A DNA stretch of 64,000 nucleotides from Gamarada debralockiae (Eukaryota > Ascomycota > Leotiomycetes > Helotiales > Hyphodiscaceae), in assembly GCA_002803225.1 (NCBI GenBank), contig NXFV01001492.1, forward strand, positions 124,001 through 188,000, written 5' to 3'. Made by a program: the position numbers and the translations under genes. Position 1 is the stretch's first letter. Each line of letters begins with the position of its first letter. This document shows positions 23,197 to 35,020 of this stretch, piece by piece. The notes beneath the pieces are model-generated. The model was not told the origin of the DNA and searched no databases. It worked only from the letters and a program-made list of their open reading frames with translations.

Positions 23197-23788
23197 ATGT
23201 TCTGCTTGGTTTGGGCGTGTTTGGCATTCATGGATTGTGCATAAAGCTGGTAGGGTATGCTAGACAGCATAGGGAATGACAAAAAAATATTATGGCCATT
23301 TCACATCCCCTTCGTGCTTGCACGTCTGGTTTACTGTGAAATGCTCCATGGGAGGGCCTCCCGAAGCAAAGTGTCGTGGACTGTGTTCTGTTTTGCTATA
23401 CATTGCTTTGCGAGGACCAGCCTCTTACTAATCCTACAGTTCTAGATTAATGATAGTGATACCCGCTTGATTATCTCCGCGTCAACCTCCGTTATTGGAT
23501 TACATGGTTCTCGAGGTATACGACAGGCGAAGAGTAACTTGAATTTGCTTCTTCGGAGCATTTCTCGCCTGCAGACTGTCCTCTAGATCTTAATCTGTGA
23601 AGAAGAGAGTTTGATGGTGAGAGACATATGATCCATTTTGTTTACAGTGTTGTTGAAATTCGTGGGCAAAGCAACTGCGCGAGAGGTTTCTTTTCACTGG
23701 CATCATCGATGTCATGTAGGCTTGACCGTTGTTCAAAAGTCTTGTTCATTATGGATTGATAATCTTCTTCTTAGCTTCTTTTCCAAAC
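23197..23788. other. Intergenic between convergent L26 and SDR genes
   Basis: About 590 bases between the L26 stop codon and the SDR stop codon on the other strand. No supported feature. Confidence 0.5.
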
Positions 23789-24792
23789 CTAGAATTTCTC
23801 AACATATGGTCTGCAATCCATCTCCTGCGTGAAATGTGACCGTGGCTGTGTGTGCAAGTACCAGTATGCATCCGCAATCTAATTGAAGCAAGGTCAGCAT
23901 CCATCTACAACCTCATTCCCTTCCCTTCCTAGCTCTTCTCAAATCTTCAAAAGGAATGAATAAAGGAAAACTTACAGCATCGCTACTAATCTTCCCATCC
24001 GGAACCCCATTGTTAACCGGCCAGTCCTTCGTTCTTGGAATATCAATAACTCCGTCAACAATAACATGCGCAATGTGAATTCCCTTTGGGCCAAATTCTC
24101 TCGCGAGACTCTGTCCCGTTGCTCTGAGAGCGAATTTCCCGCTCGCGAACGAAGACGCGGTCGCAGAGCCTCTGAGGGAGGCAGTAGCGCCGGTTATTAT
24201 GAGGGAGGGAGGGTGTGGGGAACTGTCGACCGACTCGAGGAGGAGGGGGAGGGTAGCCTGAGCGAAGTTGAAGAATCCCTTTCTGTGGTGGGAAGAGGGG
24301 TTAGTATAGCTTCTAGAAGTTCGAGCGATTGAAACTAGTGGAATTCCAATCATACAAAGGATTTGAATGATTGGCATAAAAGAGATTGCATACCCATTGG
24401 CATTGAATCCACCCTCATACTCGTCGAGACTCAACTCCAAGAATGGCTTTCTGACAAAGCCGCCACCAACGTTGAAAACCGCCGCAGCAAGCTTCTTTCC
24501 CTTGAATTCCTTTTGTATTCCTGCGAATGCATCTTTAACGGATGATGGGGAGGCAACGTCCGTTGGGAAACCAACAGCCTGTCCCCCGCTTGCGTTGATT
24601 TCCTTGACGATGGATTCGAAGTTTGCTGGGTTTCTGGCTAGGAGGACAACTGGGTAGGCTTTTGCAAACTTCAAGGCAACGCTGCGACCTTGTAATAATC
24701 AGCATATGAGCTGTTGGAGGGAGTAATGTTTACATACCTGTGCCAGCTCCTACGCCAGCGACGATAGAGAAGAAGTTGTTTGTTGCTGCCAT
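23789..24792 (-). CDS. Short-chain dehydrogenase-like protein with Phe in place of catalytic Tyr
   Basis: Rossmann-fold SDR protein. Four exons; the start MAATNNFFSIVAGVGAGTG is at 24792 and the end DCRPYVEKF at 23789. The nucleotide-binding Gly cluster is GVGAGTGRSVALKFAK. The strand-4 region is AAAVFNVGGGF. A Ser-like position lies in IITGATASLRGS. The usual YxxxK pair reads FASGK, so the catalytic Tyr is Phe while Lys is kept. The following REFGPKGIHIAHVIVDGVID is typical of a fungal SDR subgroup. The last exon (IADAYWYLHTQPRSHFTQEM) is found by splicing across about 100 bases. Because Tyr is lost, it may be a weak or altered reductase, or a binding protein. Confidence 0.85.
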
Positions 24793-25254
24793 ATTGTTGG
24801 TTGTTAGATGATTGTTATGGATTGTTAGACGTTGAGAAGCTGTGGACATGTGTTTCAATGAGGAGAAAGGGGAAATAAGTACGTTGTGGTGCAATTGATT
24901 GATTGATAATGCTATAGAGGGGTTAAGCTAGTCGGAGGTGTTGGAATGACGAGCCCGAGATGGTTGGTAACGCAATGCGCCACAACATTTGAATGATTAG
25001 TAACTGGATAAATGTCTCCGAGTCTAGGAAGTCCTCTAGCTTTTACACTGTCGATGATCACTTTTGATGTTGCTGTTTTTCGACAATGGTATGCTGATCA
25101 GTTTATGGAGTTTCCGGTCGGGGGAGCTCTCCAGATGACGTGGGTCCACTATTACAGCACGTCACGTGGATGAGGAGGGGTTGGTTAGCTTGGACCAAAC
25201 CGTGCGGTCATCTTTCAAGTTCTTCAGTACAAAACGCTCTATCTCATCTAGCAT
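24793..25254. other. Intergenic, SDR promoter side
   Basis: About 460 bases; only short frames, nothing recognised. Confidence 0.45.
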
Positions 25255-26504
25255 TCAATACCAGATACTGCGAGTTCTATGATGGGGTATCTTCTCTTCT
25301 CCTGCCAACTCCCGCTCCTTCATTGTATCGTAAAGAAAGAAATCGATCAAAATAGCATTGACTTTGGCTTCCGGGTGATCTCTCAGAATCGTCCTCCTGA
25401 TCAATTCCACACACCATATGCTACAGCCTGTACAAAATCAACAACGGTGTCCTATCTCACTCCTTGGCCACATACCTCTCAGCTGTATTTCCCACGTATG
25501 GCCGCTCTCTATCAATTTCTTATGTCGAATTGCATTCTCAAGAAGTGGGCTGTACCACAGACACCCCAAAGTATTCAGTATTTGGGGGACTCGATAATCA
25601 GCAAACATGGTGATCTTGTCTATGTCTTCAAACTCTCCGTAGTCCTCGCCATCGAATGCTGCCCAAAGATCTGCCACACAGATTTGAGCTCTTTTGAGAA
25701 ATCGGACAATTTTTCGATTCTCAAAGCGGACAACGTCGTTGAAACAGGGAAAGTTCTCAGCGAGGATGTTGACCAAAGCGGCAGCGGAATGGTCGGCAGC
25801 CTCTATGCAATTCGTGAAGCTGCATTGGTATTTCTATAGGTAGCTATTAGTAAATTCAAATGTAAACGAGACGTAATTCATACCTCGTACAAAACCTGAC
25901 CTGCTTCTCGAAGACAGGCCATTCTCTCCTTGAGCATGGGCATTTCTTCTTCAGTTGCGCTTCTGAAGACGTGCTTTAATACCTCCTCAGTACATTCGTC
26001 TTCGTTTTGCCAGAAATCCGAGGACGTAATAGGAATATCTGCAAACGGGGAAATGAGCTCTCTCATGCATCAGCAAGATGCCGTGAACTAACCCTCGTCG
26101 AGCGCCCGCTGCAAAGCAGCTACTAAACTCCAGTAGCCAGTCCATTTCTTGTCCTTATACTCGATTGCAAACCGCTCTTCATCTTCCTTTTCAGACCAAA
26201 ACGAAAAGTTCAGCAAATCCATGGTGAAGATGAAAGCCACGGTGCTTTCATCCTTTGCCTTTGGGTGGAGATCATGTGATGACCATGTCTTGGTTGAATA
26301 CTCCGTCTTCTGCATTTGCTCGTAAATCATTGCTGCCGCTGCTTTGGTAGACTGATAGTCAAGAGCAACGTCGATTGAATTGTCGTAAACATACTCGGCC
26401 CCATCTAAGACGTGTGTCTCTGGAATGGTCGGAGCTAAGGTGCTCTTTTGAAAGTGTTGACGGAGTAATTCGAGCAGTTCGGGATCTGCCTCATCGTCGG
26501 ACAT
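25255..26504 (-). CDS. QNG1: Queuosine 5'-phosphate N-glycosidase/hydrolase (queuosine salvage, DUF2419)
   Basis: Queuosine salvage enzyme that releases the queuine base from queuosine 5'-phosphate so eukaryotes can reuse it for tRNA wobble modification. Four exons. It starts MSDDEADPELLELLRQHFQ at 26504. Family segments in order: FTMDLLNFSFWSEKEDEERF (with the Asp of the substrate pocket), YKDKKWTGYWSLVAALQRAL, ITSSDFWQNEDECTEEVLKH, FRSATEEEMPMLKERM, LREAGQVLYEKYQCSF, LVNILAENFPCFND, KRAQICVADLWAAF, FADYRVPQILNTLG and ESGHTWEIQLRG. The last exon carries CSIWCVELIRRTI, an ILIDFFLYDT segment, then the ending RSIWY. Length of about 370 residues is usual. Eukaryotes using this enzyme also have a queuine tRNA transferase, which is not in this window. 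Confidence 0.92.
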
Positions 26505-26966
26505 TATGGTGTGGAGGGAGCTATTTCGTGAAGCTTGATATACTGCTGGAACACTTTTCGATCCTTCCTTTGTGCTCGGACATTCAGGTTGGCAAGGGGT
26601 TGCGTTGGAAGTTGGTGAAGTCAATCAGGGGGTTCACAGTTCGCTCATGATGATGGATTCGCGCAAAGAATATCAGAGAGTAGAGAACGTAACCCAGGAT
26701 CATTCAAGTATCAAAATAGTAATTTCCTTTGAAGAAAGAATTGAGCATCAAGCAGTCCGTGCTGTTGGACTTGTCGATAACAACCTCGCCTCGCCTATCA
26801 AGCCCGTCGCGTAAGCTTGTCGCGTTTAGCCTCGCAGGTACAGTACCTGAGCCGTGGACCGCAATAATTTGAACCTCCGCTAGGATCTGTCGCCTTCTTC
26901 CTCTCAACTTCATCTATACCCACATTTTGATCGCGCCGTCGCCAACAATCATCGACAAGATTCATC
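26505..26966. other. Divergent promoter region between QNG1-like gene and UBA2
   Basis: About 460 bases between two divergent start codons. The open frames here are short and unsupported. Confidence 0.5.
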
Positions 26967-29460
26967 ATGAAGCGCGATCAGTTCAATCACCAATCGCTGG
27001 GCCTCCCACTCAACACCATGGTGAAGGAGGTAAGTCCGAACACTTCACATTACCCAGTCTTGAGAGGACGGTCGGCGCACCAACGCCAGATCTTGAATCT
27101 GCAACTAGTTCAGAATCACCGTATCGCATGTCCTGGAAGTCTTCGGCTTGCTCTCAGATGAATTCGGCCTGCCCAACTGCGCAAAACTTCTCGGTTTGCG
27201 TCTCTCATTTACATGGAGTCCATACTAACGATGCTGAGTAGGCTCGAATATTGATGGTCGGCGCTGGAGGCATTGGCTGTGAGCTATTAAAGAATCTGGT
27301 TCTCACGGGTTTCGGCGAAATCCATATCGTAGATCTCGATACTATCGATCTAAGCAACCTCAATCGACAGTTCCTATTCAGACACGAGCATATCAAGAAA
27401 TCGAAGGCTCTGGTGGGTCACACACGAATGGAGGACGAACAGCAGCACTGACGGAGAAAATACAGGTGGCAAAGGATGCGGCTCATAAGTTCAACCCGAA
27501 AGTGAAGCTAGAGGCTCATCATGCCAACATTAAGGATCCCCAGTTCAATGTGGAATGGTTCAAGGGTTTCACAATGGTCTTCAACGCTCTGGATAATCTC
27601 GACGCAAGACGGCATGTGAATAAGATGTGTTTGGCAGCTGACATTCCTTTGGTTGAAAGTGGCACTACGGGATTCAATGGCCAGGTTCAGGTCATCAAGA
27701 AGGGGCAAACTGCATGTTATGATTGCACTACCAAGGAGACTCCGAAGAGCTATCCGGTCTGTACCATTCGAAGTACGCCGAGCCAGCCGATTCATTGCAT
27801 TGTTTGGGGGAAGAGCTATTTATTGAGGTGCGCGAGCCTTGGGAGAACATATCTTGTTCGAGATGGAGAAGTTAACGTCATGTTAGTGAAATATTTGGTG
27901 CGAGCGAAGACGAAACATCGGAGATGGATCATTCAGAGGATTCGGAGAATGGTACGGCGGTCTTTGAAACATCGGACTTGGACAATATCGAGCACCTACT
28001 GACTTCCTGCAGCACAGGAGATCGAGAAGCTGCGGCAAGAGGCACAAGCTCTAAAACAGATCAAAAAAGCCATGGGCTCTGAGTCTTTCCCACAACTGCT
28101 CTTCGACAAGGTGTATAAAGATGACATTACTCGTCTAAGATCAATGGAAGAGATGTGGAAGACACGCCGGCCTCCTGAGCCCCTCGACTACGAGACCATC
28201 ATCGGGGCAACCGAAGCGGAAGCAGCGAAAGACAAGATATTGAAGGATGGACAGAGACTATGGACTCTGCAGGAGAACGTCATTGTTTTCAAAGACAGGT
28301 AGGAGCCATGCCGCGAGTGACTTGAGCTCTACTGACCTGTGATAGTCTCGAACGATTGAGCGCCAGACTTCAAACAATGAAGTCGTCTTCGAATGGAGAT
28401 TCTGCAGAACCAATAATTACCTTCGACAAGGACGATGAGGATACTTTGGATTTTGTCACTGCAAGTGCCAACCTGCGGTCAATTGTCTTCGGAATTGAGA
28501 CCAAATCACGATTCGACATCAAGCAAATGGCGGGAAATATCATACCTGCTATAGCTACTACCAACGCCATTGTAGCAGGTCTTTGCGTACTGGAAGCATA
28601 CAAAGTTCTCAAGGGAGATTTCTCGGCTACGAAAGAGGCAAGTTCAAAGTGTTATGCAGGGCAGCACGGGCTCTTCTAATTCCTTTGCAGGTCTTTTTGT
28701 CACCGTTTGCGCCCGAGCGACTTCTAGCCTCGGACAGGATTCGTGCTCCAAACCCAGATTGCCCGGTCTGCAGTGTAGCGCAGACTCGGGTTCTTGTTGA
28801 CATGGAGCGGGCAACCCTCAACGATCTTGTTGAGGATTTCCTGCGACTACAGTTAGGCTACGGAGAAGAATTTGTTGTCAACAATGAAGTCGGCCTGCTT
28901 TATGATGTGGATGAGACGGAGAATCTGAGCAAGAAGCTCAGTGAACTTGGTAAGTTGATCAAACACATCATCTTGTATTCTCTGACAATATCATACAGGC
29001 ATCAAGGGCGACAGCTTCTTGACTGTCATTGATGAGGACGAAGAGAACCCCAGAGTCAACCTCATCCTGAATGTTCAAGAGTCGTAAGTTCTTGCAACGC
29101 TCCTTCGTTTTGTAGCCTTGCTGATCGGTCCCAAGAACCATAGCAATCGACGACAAGCCCATCAAAGGCCTTGACATTCCAGTCTCTTCTGAAATCGAGC
29201 CTCCTATCTCCCCTATTCCGAGACGAAAGAAGTCGGCGGTCGAGACTGTGCAGACGAATGGTCATGCGGTGAATGGCAAGAAATCCACATCCGACAATAT
29301 CGTCAACTCGGCCGGCAAGAAGAGAACCGTATCTCAAGCTCTCGACGACGAGTCGCCGACCGCAAAACGAACCAAGAACCAGTTGAACGGCAACGGCACT
29401 ACCGGAGATGATGATCTGATAATCATTGAAGATGATGGTGCTATCTTAATAGACGACTAA
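26967..29460 (+). CDS. UBA2: SUMO-activating enzyme E1, catalytic subunit Uba2
   Basis: Catalytic half of the Aos1-Uba2 heterodimer that adenylates SUMO and passes it to Ubc9, in the nucleus. About nine exons give about 620 residues. The ATP-binding motif is [20 protein letters not shown]. The adenylation residues are in [18 protein letters not shown] and [14 protein letters not shown]. The catalytic Cys is in [21 protein letters not shown] zinc-binding pair sits in PDCPVC, matching the earlier YDC. The ubiquitin-fold domain lies near [20 protein letters not shown]. The C-terminus is Lys-rich ([20 protein letters not shown]), a likely nuclear signal, and ends in an acidic SUMO-interacting-like patch, [16 protein letters not shown]. 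Exon junctions read cleanly at GTAAGT/TAG-type sites. Confidence 0.93.
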
Positions 29461-29554
29461 TCTCCTCTATCACCATCTCATCAGCCGTCTCCGACCTCCA
29501 TTTCCGCATCAGTCTCTAGATTCCGTGATAAAACATCCTTCGCAGGATAGCACA

Positions 29555-30838
29555 TTACATAGCACTCAATCCACCGTCGAGATTGAGCACACAGTTATTT
29601 GCATATTTGTTCGTAGCCAAGAAGACAGCGGCGTCAGCTATCTCGGAGGCTTCTCCAAAGCGTTTTAGGGGTATGGCGTCCAGGGCCCCGGAACGTGCTT
29701 CGGGCGTCATGGCTACACTTGTATATTAGAATCGATTATGGAAGGGATACAAAAGGCGGATAGCACTCTCCCATATATGAGAGGAGAATAATGAAATGCA
29801 GTTCTGAAGAAACGAACGTACCAGCTGTCATGTCGGTCTCGATGTAGCCGGGCACTATGACGTTCACTCTGATGTTGGATTTGGCTGCTTCCGCTGCGAG
29901 GGCTCGTGTTAAACCTATGAATCGTGAGATGGTAATTTTGGAAGAGACTGGGGGTGGCAAACCTATAACTCCTGCTTTGCTTGCAACGTACCCAGCACTT
30001 CCTTTCCCTCCCTTCAACCCCAACAATGAAGCTACATTGATAATGCATCCTGTGTTTCTTCTTTAATTTCATGAACAAGAAAAGTACAAGGCGCAAGAAA
30101 AATAGAAATTTGACACTTACCTCCATTAGCATTGCCCATCATAACCTTCCCAATTGTCTTACACCCCAACATCGTACCCATCAAATTCGTCCGGACGATC
30201 TTCTCCAGTAGCTCCTCATTTGTAGCAAAGAGCGGAGAATAATGCGTGATGCCAGCAGCGTTGACCAAGATATCAATCGGCTTCTGTATCAAATCGTCAG
30301 CCTTTCCAAATTCGGTTTCCAAACTCCCTCTATTCAAAATTCCTTGCGTTCACTTCCCTGCCAGACATGAAAGGAAAAGGCCTCGAGAACGTACCTCACG
30401 TCGCAACCCCCTCCAAAACTCCCCATCCCCCACATCCCCAATCTTCACTACATGCTCTCCACCTTCAACTTCATCCAACAAGGACTTGACACCCATCAAC
30501 CTCGCCTCGTCCCGCCCAATTAAAACACATCGCGCGCCTTCAGCCGCAAAGCGCTCTGCGATTGCTGCGCCGATTCCGCGGGAGGAGCCGGTGATGATGG
30601 CTTTTTTGCCTTTCAAAAGTCCAGATGAAGAGTTTGATTCGGTAGCAAGAGCCGAGTATGTGCGAAAAGTCGACTGGGAAATGATGAGTGGCAAGGGAGG
30701 CCGGCGATTTCGAGGTGACAAGAGATGGGCTGATTGTCTGGATAAATTAAGGACGGGCGCTGTTTTAATTGCGGGAAATCCGCGCCAGAGGGCTTGAGGG
30801 GGGTGGAAAGCCCAAAATCGAAGGCGAATGGCGCGCAT
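29555..30838 (-). CDS. Mitochondrial 3-oxoacyl-[ACP] reductase (FabG/OAR1-like SDR)
   Basis: NADPH-dependent ketoacyl-ACP reductase of type II mitochondrial fatty acid synthesis, which feeds lipoate formation. About five exons. The chosen start MRAIRLRFWAFHPPQALWRG (30838) begins an Arg-rich presequence of about 70 residues. An in-frame Met at 30910 is possible but would bury the presequence. Cofactor motif AIITGSSRGIGAAIAERFA; NAG motif ILVNAAGITHYSPLF; catalytic Ser and Tyr/Lys in INVASLLG and GYVASKAG. Then LTRALAAEAAKSNIRVNVIV, PGYIETDMTA and a C-terminus ending LNLDGGLSAM. All catalytic residues are present, unlike the SDR at 23789-24792. Confidence 0.85.
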
Positions 30839-31107
30839 CTTCGACGTGGTGTTGAGATGGAGTTTATGAGAACGTCTCGTGATTTTTTGAGGTTTCCGGT
30901 CGGACATCACGTGGGGTAATGTAGAAAATCACTGAAGTTTCAATTTGGCTTTGCAAACAAGAAGAAAGAGATGTCTTTTTGAGTGACGAGACTCGTAGTT
31001 TTCTATTGATACCCAAATGTATTCATAATGGCGGTCTATGGGTATATACTCTCCACATCTTCATCGCCACACGAAGAATATATACAGACTACCGACTCTC
31101 GGCTCCG

Positions 31108-32457
31108 TTATGAAACGCCTTCGGCAGGATCCTTGACTTTCCAAGTAGCGCCCAGATCCTCGACCCAAGCAGCCTCTAAATCACCTGTTCTATGCTCATC
31201 CACCATGGCATCAACACTCGTCCTCCCACTATATCCATCCTCACTTGACTCCATAACCATCTCATAACCCATCTCCGGTTTCCCATCAAACAAGTACTGC
31301 AGCCTAGTCCCTTCAAACAACCTCTGCCATCCATTTCCCCCACTAACACCAAGCGCATATGCTCTATCAATCCGTACCAAACTACTGTAGAATATCGAAA
31401 ACCCAAAAGCGGAATATATGAGCCCGCCCAGAAGATCAATGCGCCAATGATGCCGAAGATACATCGTCGAGAACCACTGCCACAACACGTAAAAGCCCAG
31501 GATGAAGGCCCCTTTCCGAGAATATCTCGCGACAAAGAAGAAGCAGCAGCATGAAAAGGCGCCGTGGAGGGAGGGAAATGCGCCGAATACGAGAGGTGAG
31601 GCCTTGAATGCATTTTGATATATGTGTGTTCCGAGCACTTCGTCAACACGCACAAGGCCTGCTGCAGAGCCTGGCATGCTGTAGTTTCCGGGAGGGAGAG
31701 GATATCCGTATTGGTCGCCATACCAAGGGGCTGCGGTGGGAAAGGAGAGGTGAGTTATGATTCCGAGGCAGTTTTGGATACCGAACGTCCAGGCGAAGAT
31801 TGAGACGACACCGGGGGAGGCGAAAAGCCAGAGCCAGAAAGCAGCGAGGAAGGGCGAGATGAAGTGGATGACACCGTAGGATAGCCAGGCCTAGGATGTT
31901 AGTGGATTGTAGCAAGATGCAGGAGAGGGACGTACGAAAACATCAAGCGGTCCGCACAGGTAATGTGTCCCCGTATAGAGTATGTTCAGGAGAAAAGGAG
32001 GTAGGGCCGCGAGTAGGGATAGTTTCGTCCTCCGCGTGAGGGCATACATCCACGAGTACCCGCATATCGAGATCATGCATTGTGCAAAGACGCCGGAAAG
32101 GGTTACATCGAATAAACGATGGTCAGCTTCTTCGAGGTAGTTAACCCGGATTTCTGGTCGGATCGAGGCGTCTATTCGGTAGGCTGGGCGAATTGGGTCA
32201 GTCAAGTACCAGACTTCGGGAATTTGTTGGCGCATACCATTTTTAAAAGTCGTAATCCATACAAGAATGAACGTCATATTGATTAGGATATGTCTAAGAA
32301 GGCCTAGAAATGAATGTCTGTATCTCCAAGATTAGCATTGAGGCGTATCCTGTGCTACCACCAATACGATATCGTTAGAGGTCGCGTACCTATTGAGCAA
32401 GGTCTTGTAAATATGAAGAAAGAAGCGCCCAATGGCGCCAAGAACATCCTCCAGCAT
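31108..32457 (-). CDS. PAP2-family membrane enzyme, inositolphosphorylceramide synthase (Aur1)-like
   Basis: Multi-pass membrane protein with a PAP2-type active site facing a membrane lumen. Three exons. Exon 1 starts MLEDVLGAIGRFFLHIYKTL at 32457 and joins YRHSFLGLLRHILINMTFIL. A TM-rich part follows (LLAALPPFLLNILYTGTHYL). The sequence before the active site is SFPTAAPWYG, then GSAAGLVRVDEVLGTHIYQN. Catalytic motifs are FGAFPSLHGAFS and the second His/Asp motif RHHWRIDLLGG. The C-terminal tail is soluble and acidic. Aur1 joins phosphoinositol to ceramide in the Golgi and has the same GAxPSLH and HHxxxD arrangement. The match is by motif and order, so another PAP2 lipid phosphotransferase is possible. 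Confidence 0.75.
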
Positions 32458-33841
32458 AATGAGGATGTTCAAGATATCGAAGCTGCACCGAAAACGCCTT
32501 GAAGACGCATATGGATGTGAAAAAAGAGATGAAGGTGAAAAGAGTGTGAAGTAAGATCAGATACCTATCTAAAAGTCGTGCCATGTGGGCCATCGAGGAA
32601 CAAGTAAGAAATAATGTTATGGAAGGTAAGAGGATAGCATAGCGCCAAGGTGTACGGTACAGGGTCTTATTCATCAAGGTGGAATCATCAAGGTTTCCAA
32701 TCATCTGGGGAGGATGTTTTTCTTCGAATAAAATTGATGACGGGAAAGTTCGCTCATTGCGTGTGGCTTTTTTTGGCGCGGGATGCCGGATCTGATAACA
32801 AATTGTGTGGAGCGAAAGTCTCCACAAGCAGGGAAGCAGCTCGCGTGCGCAATGCACTTGGTCAAGCCTTGAAACAAAGCCGTACGAACTGCTATCGCCA
32901 AGGCTGCGTGAAAGGTCCGAAAGCGACATTAAGACTTTAGGTTATGTTATTTTATGCATTCCCCGTATGTCTTGCGGTGAAGTGAAGGACCACAAGACTA
33001 CAGCTCATGCTGATGCGAGGAGAAGAGGCACTCCAGTGAGTTTTGGAGATTACTGTACTCCATAGGAACGCACTCTGGCCATTCCAATCCTCTCATCCAT
33101 CATCAGACATGATTCGTATGTACCTACTGCACCAATCAGCGCTCTCGTCAACCCAATATTGTTCAAAAGAAAGCCAATGACGGCATTCACCTCGTTCACT
33201 CGCTCTCACAGTGTACGCGCCGGGTTGATTACGCCGCCTTCTCTCCCTTGGCTGTTGAGCCTCCAAATCCATGTCTGCGGATTCGGATACGTCGAAATCC
33301 CGAAATCATAGGGCCAAGCTCCTCCTCCGCGCAAATAGGCTGGCGTCCCAAGTGTTCCAGCGAGAAGCTGAAAGTTGTCGAATTGAGTTGATAGATATCA
33401 AATAGGGAGTTCTACGAAGATATGATGAAGAGTTAAGGTTCCCTGACGTTCGAGTTGCGAGCCTCTCAAGGGGTTCTCAGACGGTGGCGCATTCGCGTCG
33501 AGCTCTGGTGACCATCTCTTTTTTTGGCTTCCGGGCGGTTGTTTTTTAGCGTGGGGCGTAGAACTGCTTAAGCGAGACGCCAGCCGCCCGATTCTTAAAC
33601 ACCAACAATGCCACAACCCGACCTCGTCCCCTCTTCCACTTCTCTTATAAACGTCCCGTGTACACTGATCTCTCTCTTATCGCATTATCCTCCTCAATTA
33701 TTCAAACAGTTGAACGATTATATGCCGCCGCAGAAAACTTTATCATTCATTAGCGCTGGTGTATACCTATATTCACTCATCTGACCCAAGCCTTCTCGCA
33801 AGCAGCGGCTTATCTTGTCTCAGCCTCGTGTTTCCATCAAA
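32458..33841. other. Intergenic, 1.4 kb
   Basis: No supported gene. A 179-codon minus-strand frame overlaps the start of the Aur1-like gene but reads in the wrong frame for it. Plus-strand frames are short. A TTATAAA box near 33645-33651 lies about 190 bases before the next gene's start codon. Confidence 0.45.
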
Positions 33842-34687
33842 ATGTTATTTGTGTCAGTGAATGCTCTTTGCACATTTATTTTAATCTCTTGCAGCTTGGC
33901 AGGAGAGGCGTACACAATGTCGTCCGCATTGATCCCCGACGCAACGACTCCAACTTTGCCATATCCAACGTCCGGTAATGAGAGGGAATGGTTGGATTTT
34001 ATGGCTCGAATTGCTCGGGAAAGGAATCAGGTTCCAAATCTCCCTGAAGGTCAACCTCCCTCAGAGGAGTTGGAAAGGTTGCAGTTGATGGATCGAAGTG
34101 TTCCGGAAAGGCACCAGGATCCAAATTTACCCTCAGAACCATACAATCCTCCGAAGCAAGTCTGTCCTACCGACCCTCCAGTCGAATGTTTTATGCCAAA
34201 TTGTCGCGGTTTACCCTACCCTCCAGATCCCTATCGCTGCAGAAGTACGTCTACAACAACAATAGATTCGGTCGAGACCACTCTGTTTGCATGTCCATGC
34301 TGTCCAGCCTCCGTTTTAAACTATTGCGACGACGAGATATGTGATGGGGAAGAGGATGGAAGGTGCAAATCGGAGCTTCTGAAGGGTTGTCATTGCAGGA
34401 TCCGAAATCCAGCAATTCCTCCGCTTGAATTCGCTGGACCTGCCTCTTTGTGTCACAAAGGCTTTCCACCTATACAAAACCGGTCGACAACCCCGATAGA
34501 GCCACCTCCTTTTGCTAGTGAATTTTGGGCTTCATCAAACCAAACTTCTAAACACACATCTCGATATAACATAGCGCAGAAGCATGCAAGGAACGATTTG
34601 TTACTACCCACACTTCCGTTAATTTGGCATGATCGTGGTTTGTTGAGTTCGATTATGGACACTGGACTGGGTAATGGCGTCCTTTGA
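33842..34687 (+). CDS. Secreted protein with cysteine module (family member 1)
   Basis: I do not recognise the family by name. The start MLFVSVNALCTFILISCSLAG is a signal peptide of about 20 residues. A Pro-rich stretch of about 90 residues without Cys follows. Then come cysteines in CPTDPPVECFMPNCRG. The module CPCCPASVLNYC runs on as CDDEICDGEEDGRCKSEL and LKGCHC. Its spacing from the Cys after NY is C-x4-C-x7-C-x7-C-x-C, identical to a module in the secreted protein at 37370-38972. The C-terminal 80 residues are Ser/Thr/Asn-rich with one NxT site and no anchor seen. No intron is needed. It faces the minus-strand metallopeptidase gene. Role unknown; binding or defence-related secretion is a guess. 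Confidence 0.7.
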   Translation: MLFVSVNALCTFILISCSLAGEAYTMSSALIPDATTPTLPYPTSGNEREWLDFMARIARERNQVPNLPEGQPPSEELERLQLMDRSVPERHQDPNLPSEPYNPPKQVCPTDPPVECFMPNCRGLPYPPDPYRCRSTSTTTIDSVETTLFACPCCPASVLNYCDDEICDGEEDGRCKSELLKGCHCRIRNPAIPPLEFAGPASLCHKGFPPIQNRSTTPIEPPPFASEFWASSNQTSKHTSRYNIAQKHARNDLLLPTLPLIWHDRGLLSSIMDTGLGNGVL

Positions 34688-34790
34688 TAGGATCATCCGG
34701 GGATGGCTGGTCTCGATTCATCCTGTCTTAAATCTATATACTCGATTTTATTCTCTTATTGGACTCTATTGTTTTGAACTATCCTGAGGT

Positions 34791-34825
34791 TAATTTATTT
34801 ATTTATTTTATTTTATTTTATTTTT
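34791..34825. repeat. AT microsatellite, ATTT/ATTTT units
   Basis: About 35 bases of TTTA and TTTTA units in the 3' flank of the secreted Cys-module gene. Simple slippage repeat, within a 333-base intergenic gap (34688-35020) that holds nothing else recognisable. Confidence 0.85.
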
Positions 34826-35020
34826 CCGCATCGGAACACGGAAATTCACGCATATATAAGAAGACTTATTCAACAACGTTTCATTGAGGAGAAATTAGTA
34901 CAAGTGGAAAACCCCATCCCTCTGATAGAATTGAAACCATAATTCTATATCCTGCCATATATAACTTGTGTAACATGCCTCAAGCTTCCCACAATCGAGG
35001 AAAGCTTCTCGCCGTCATAC

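Noticed and set aside
32390..32929. 179-codon minus-strand frame with hydrophobic stretches
   Set aside because: Overlaps exon 1 of the Aur1-like gene but in another frame; the frame giving MLEDVLGAIGRFF joins properly to exon 2 instead.
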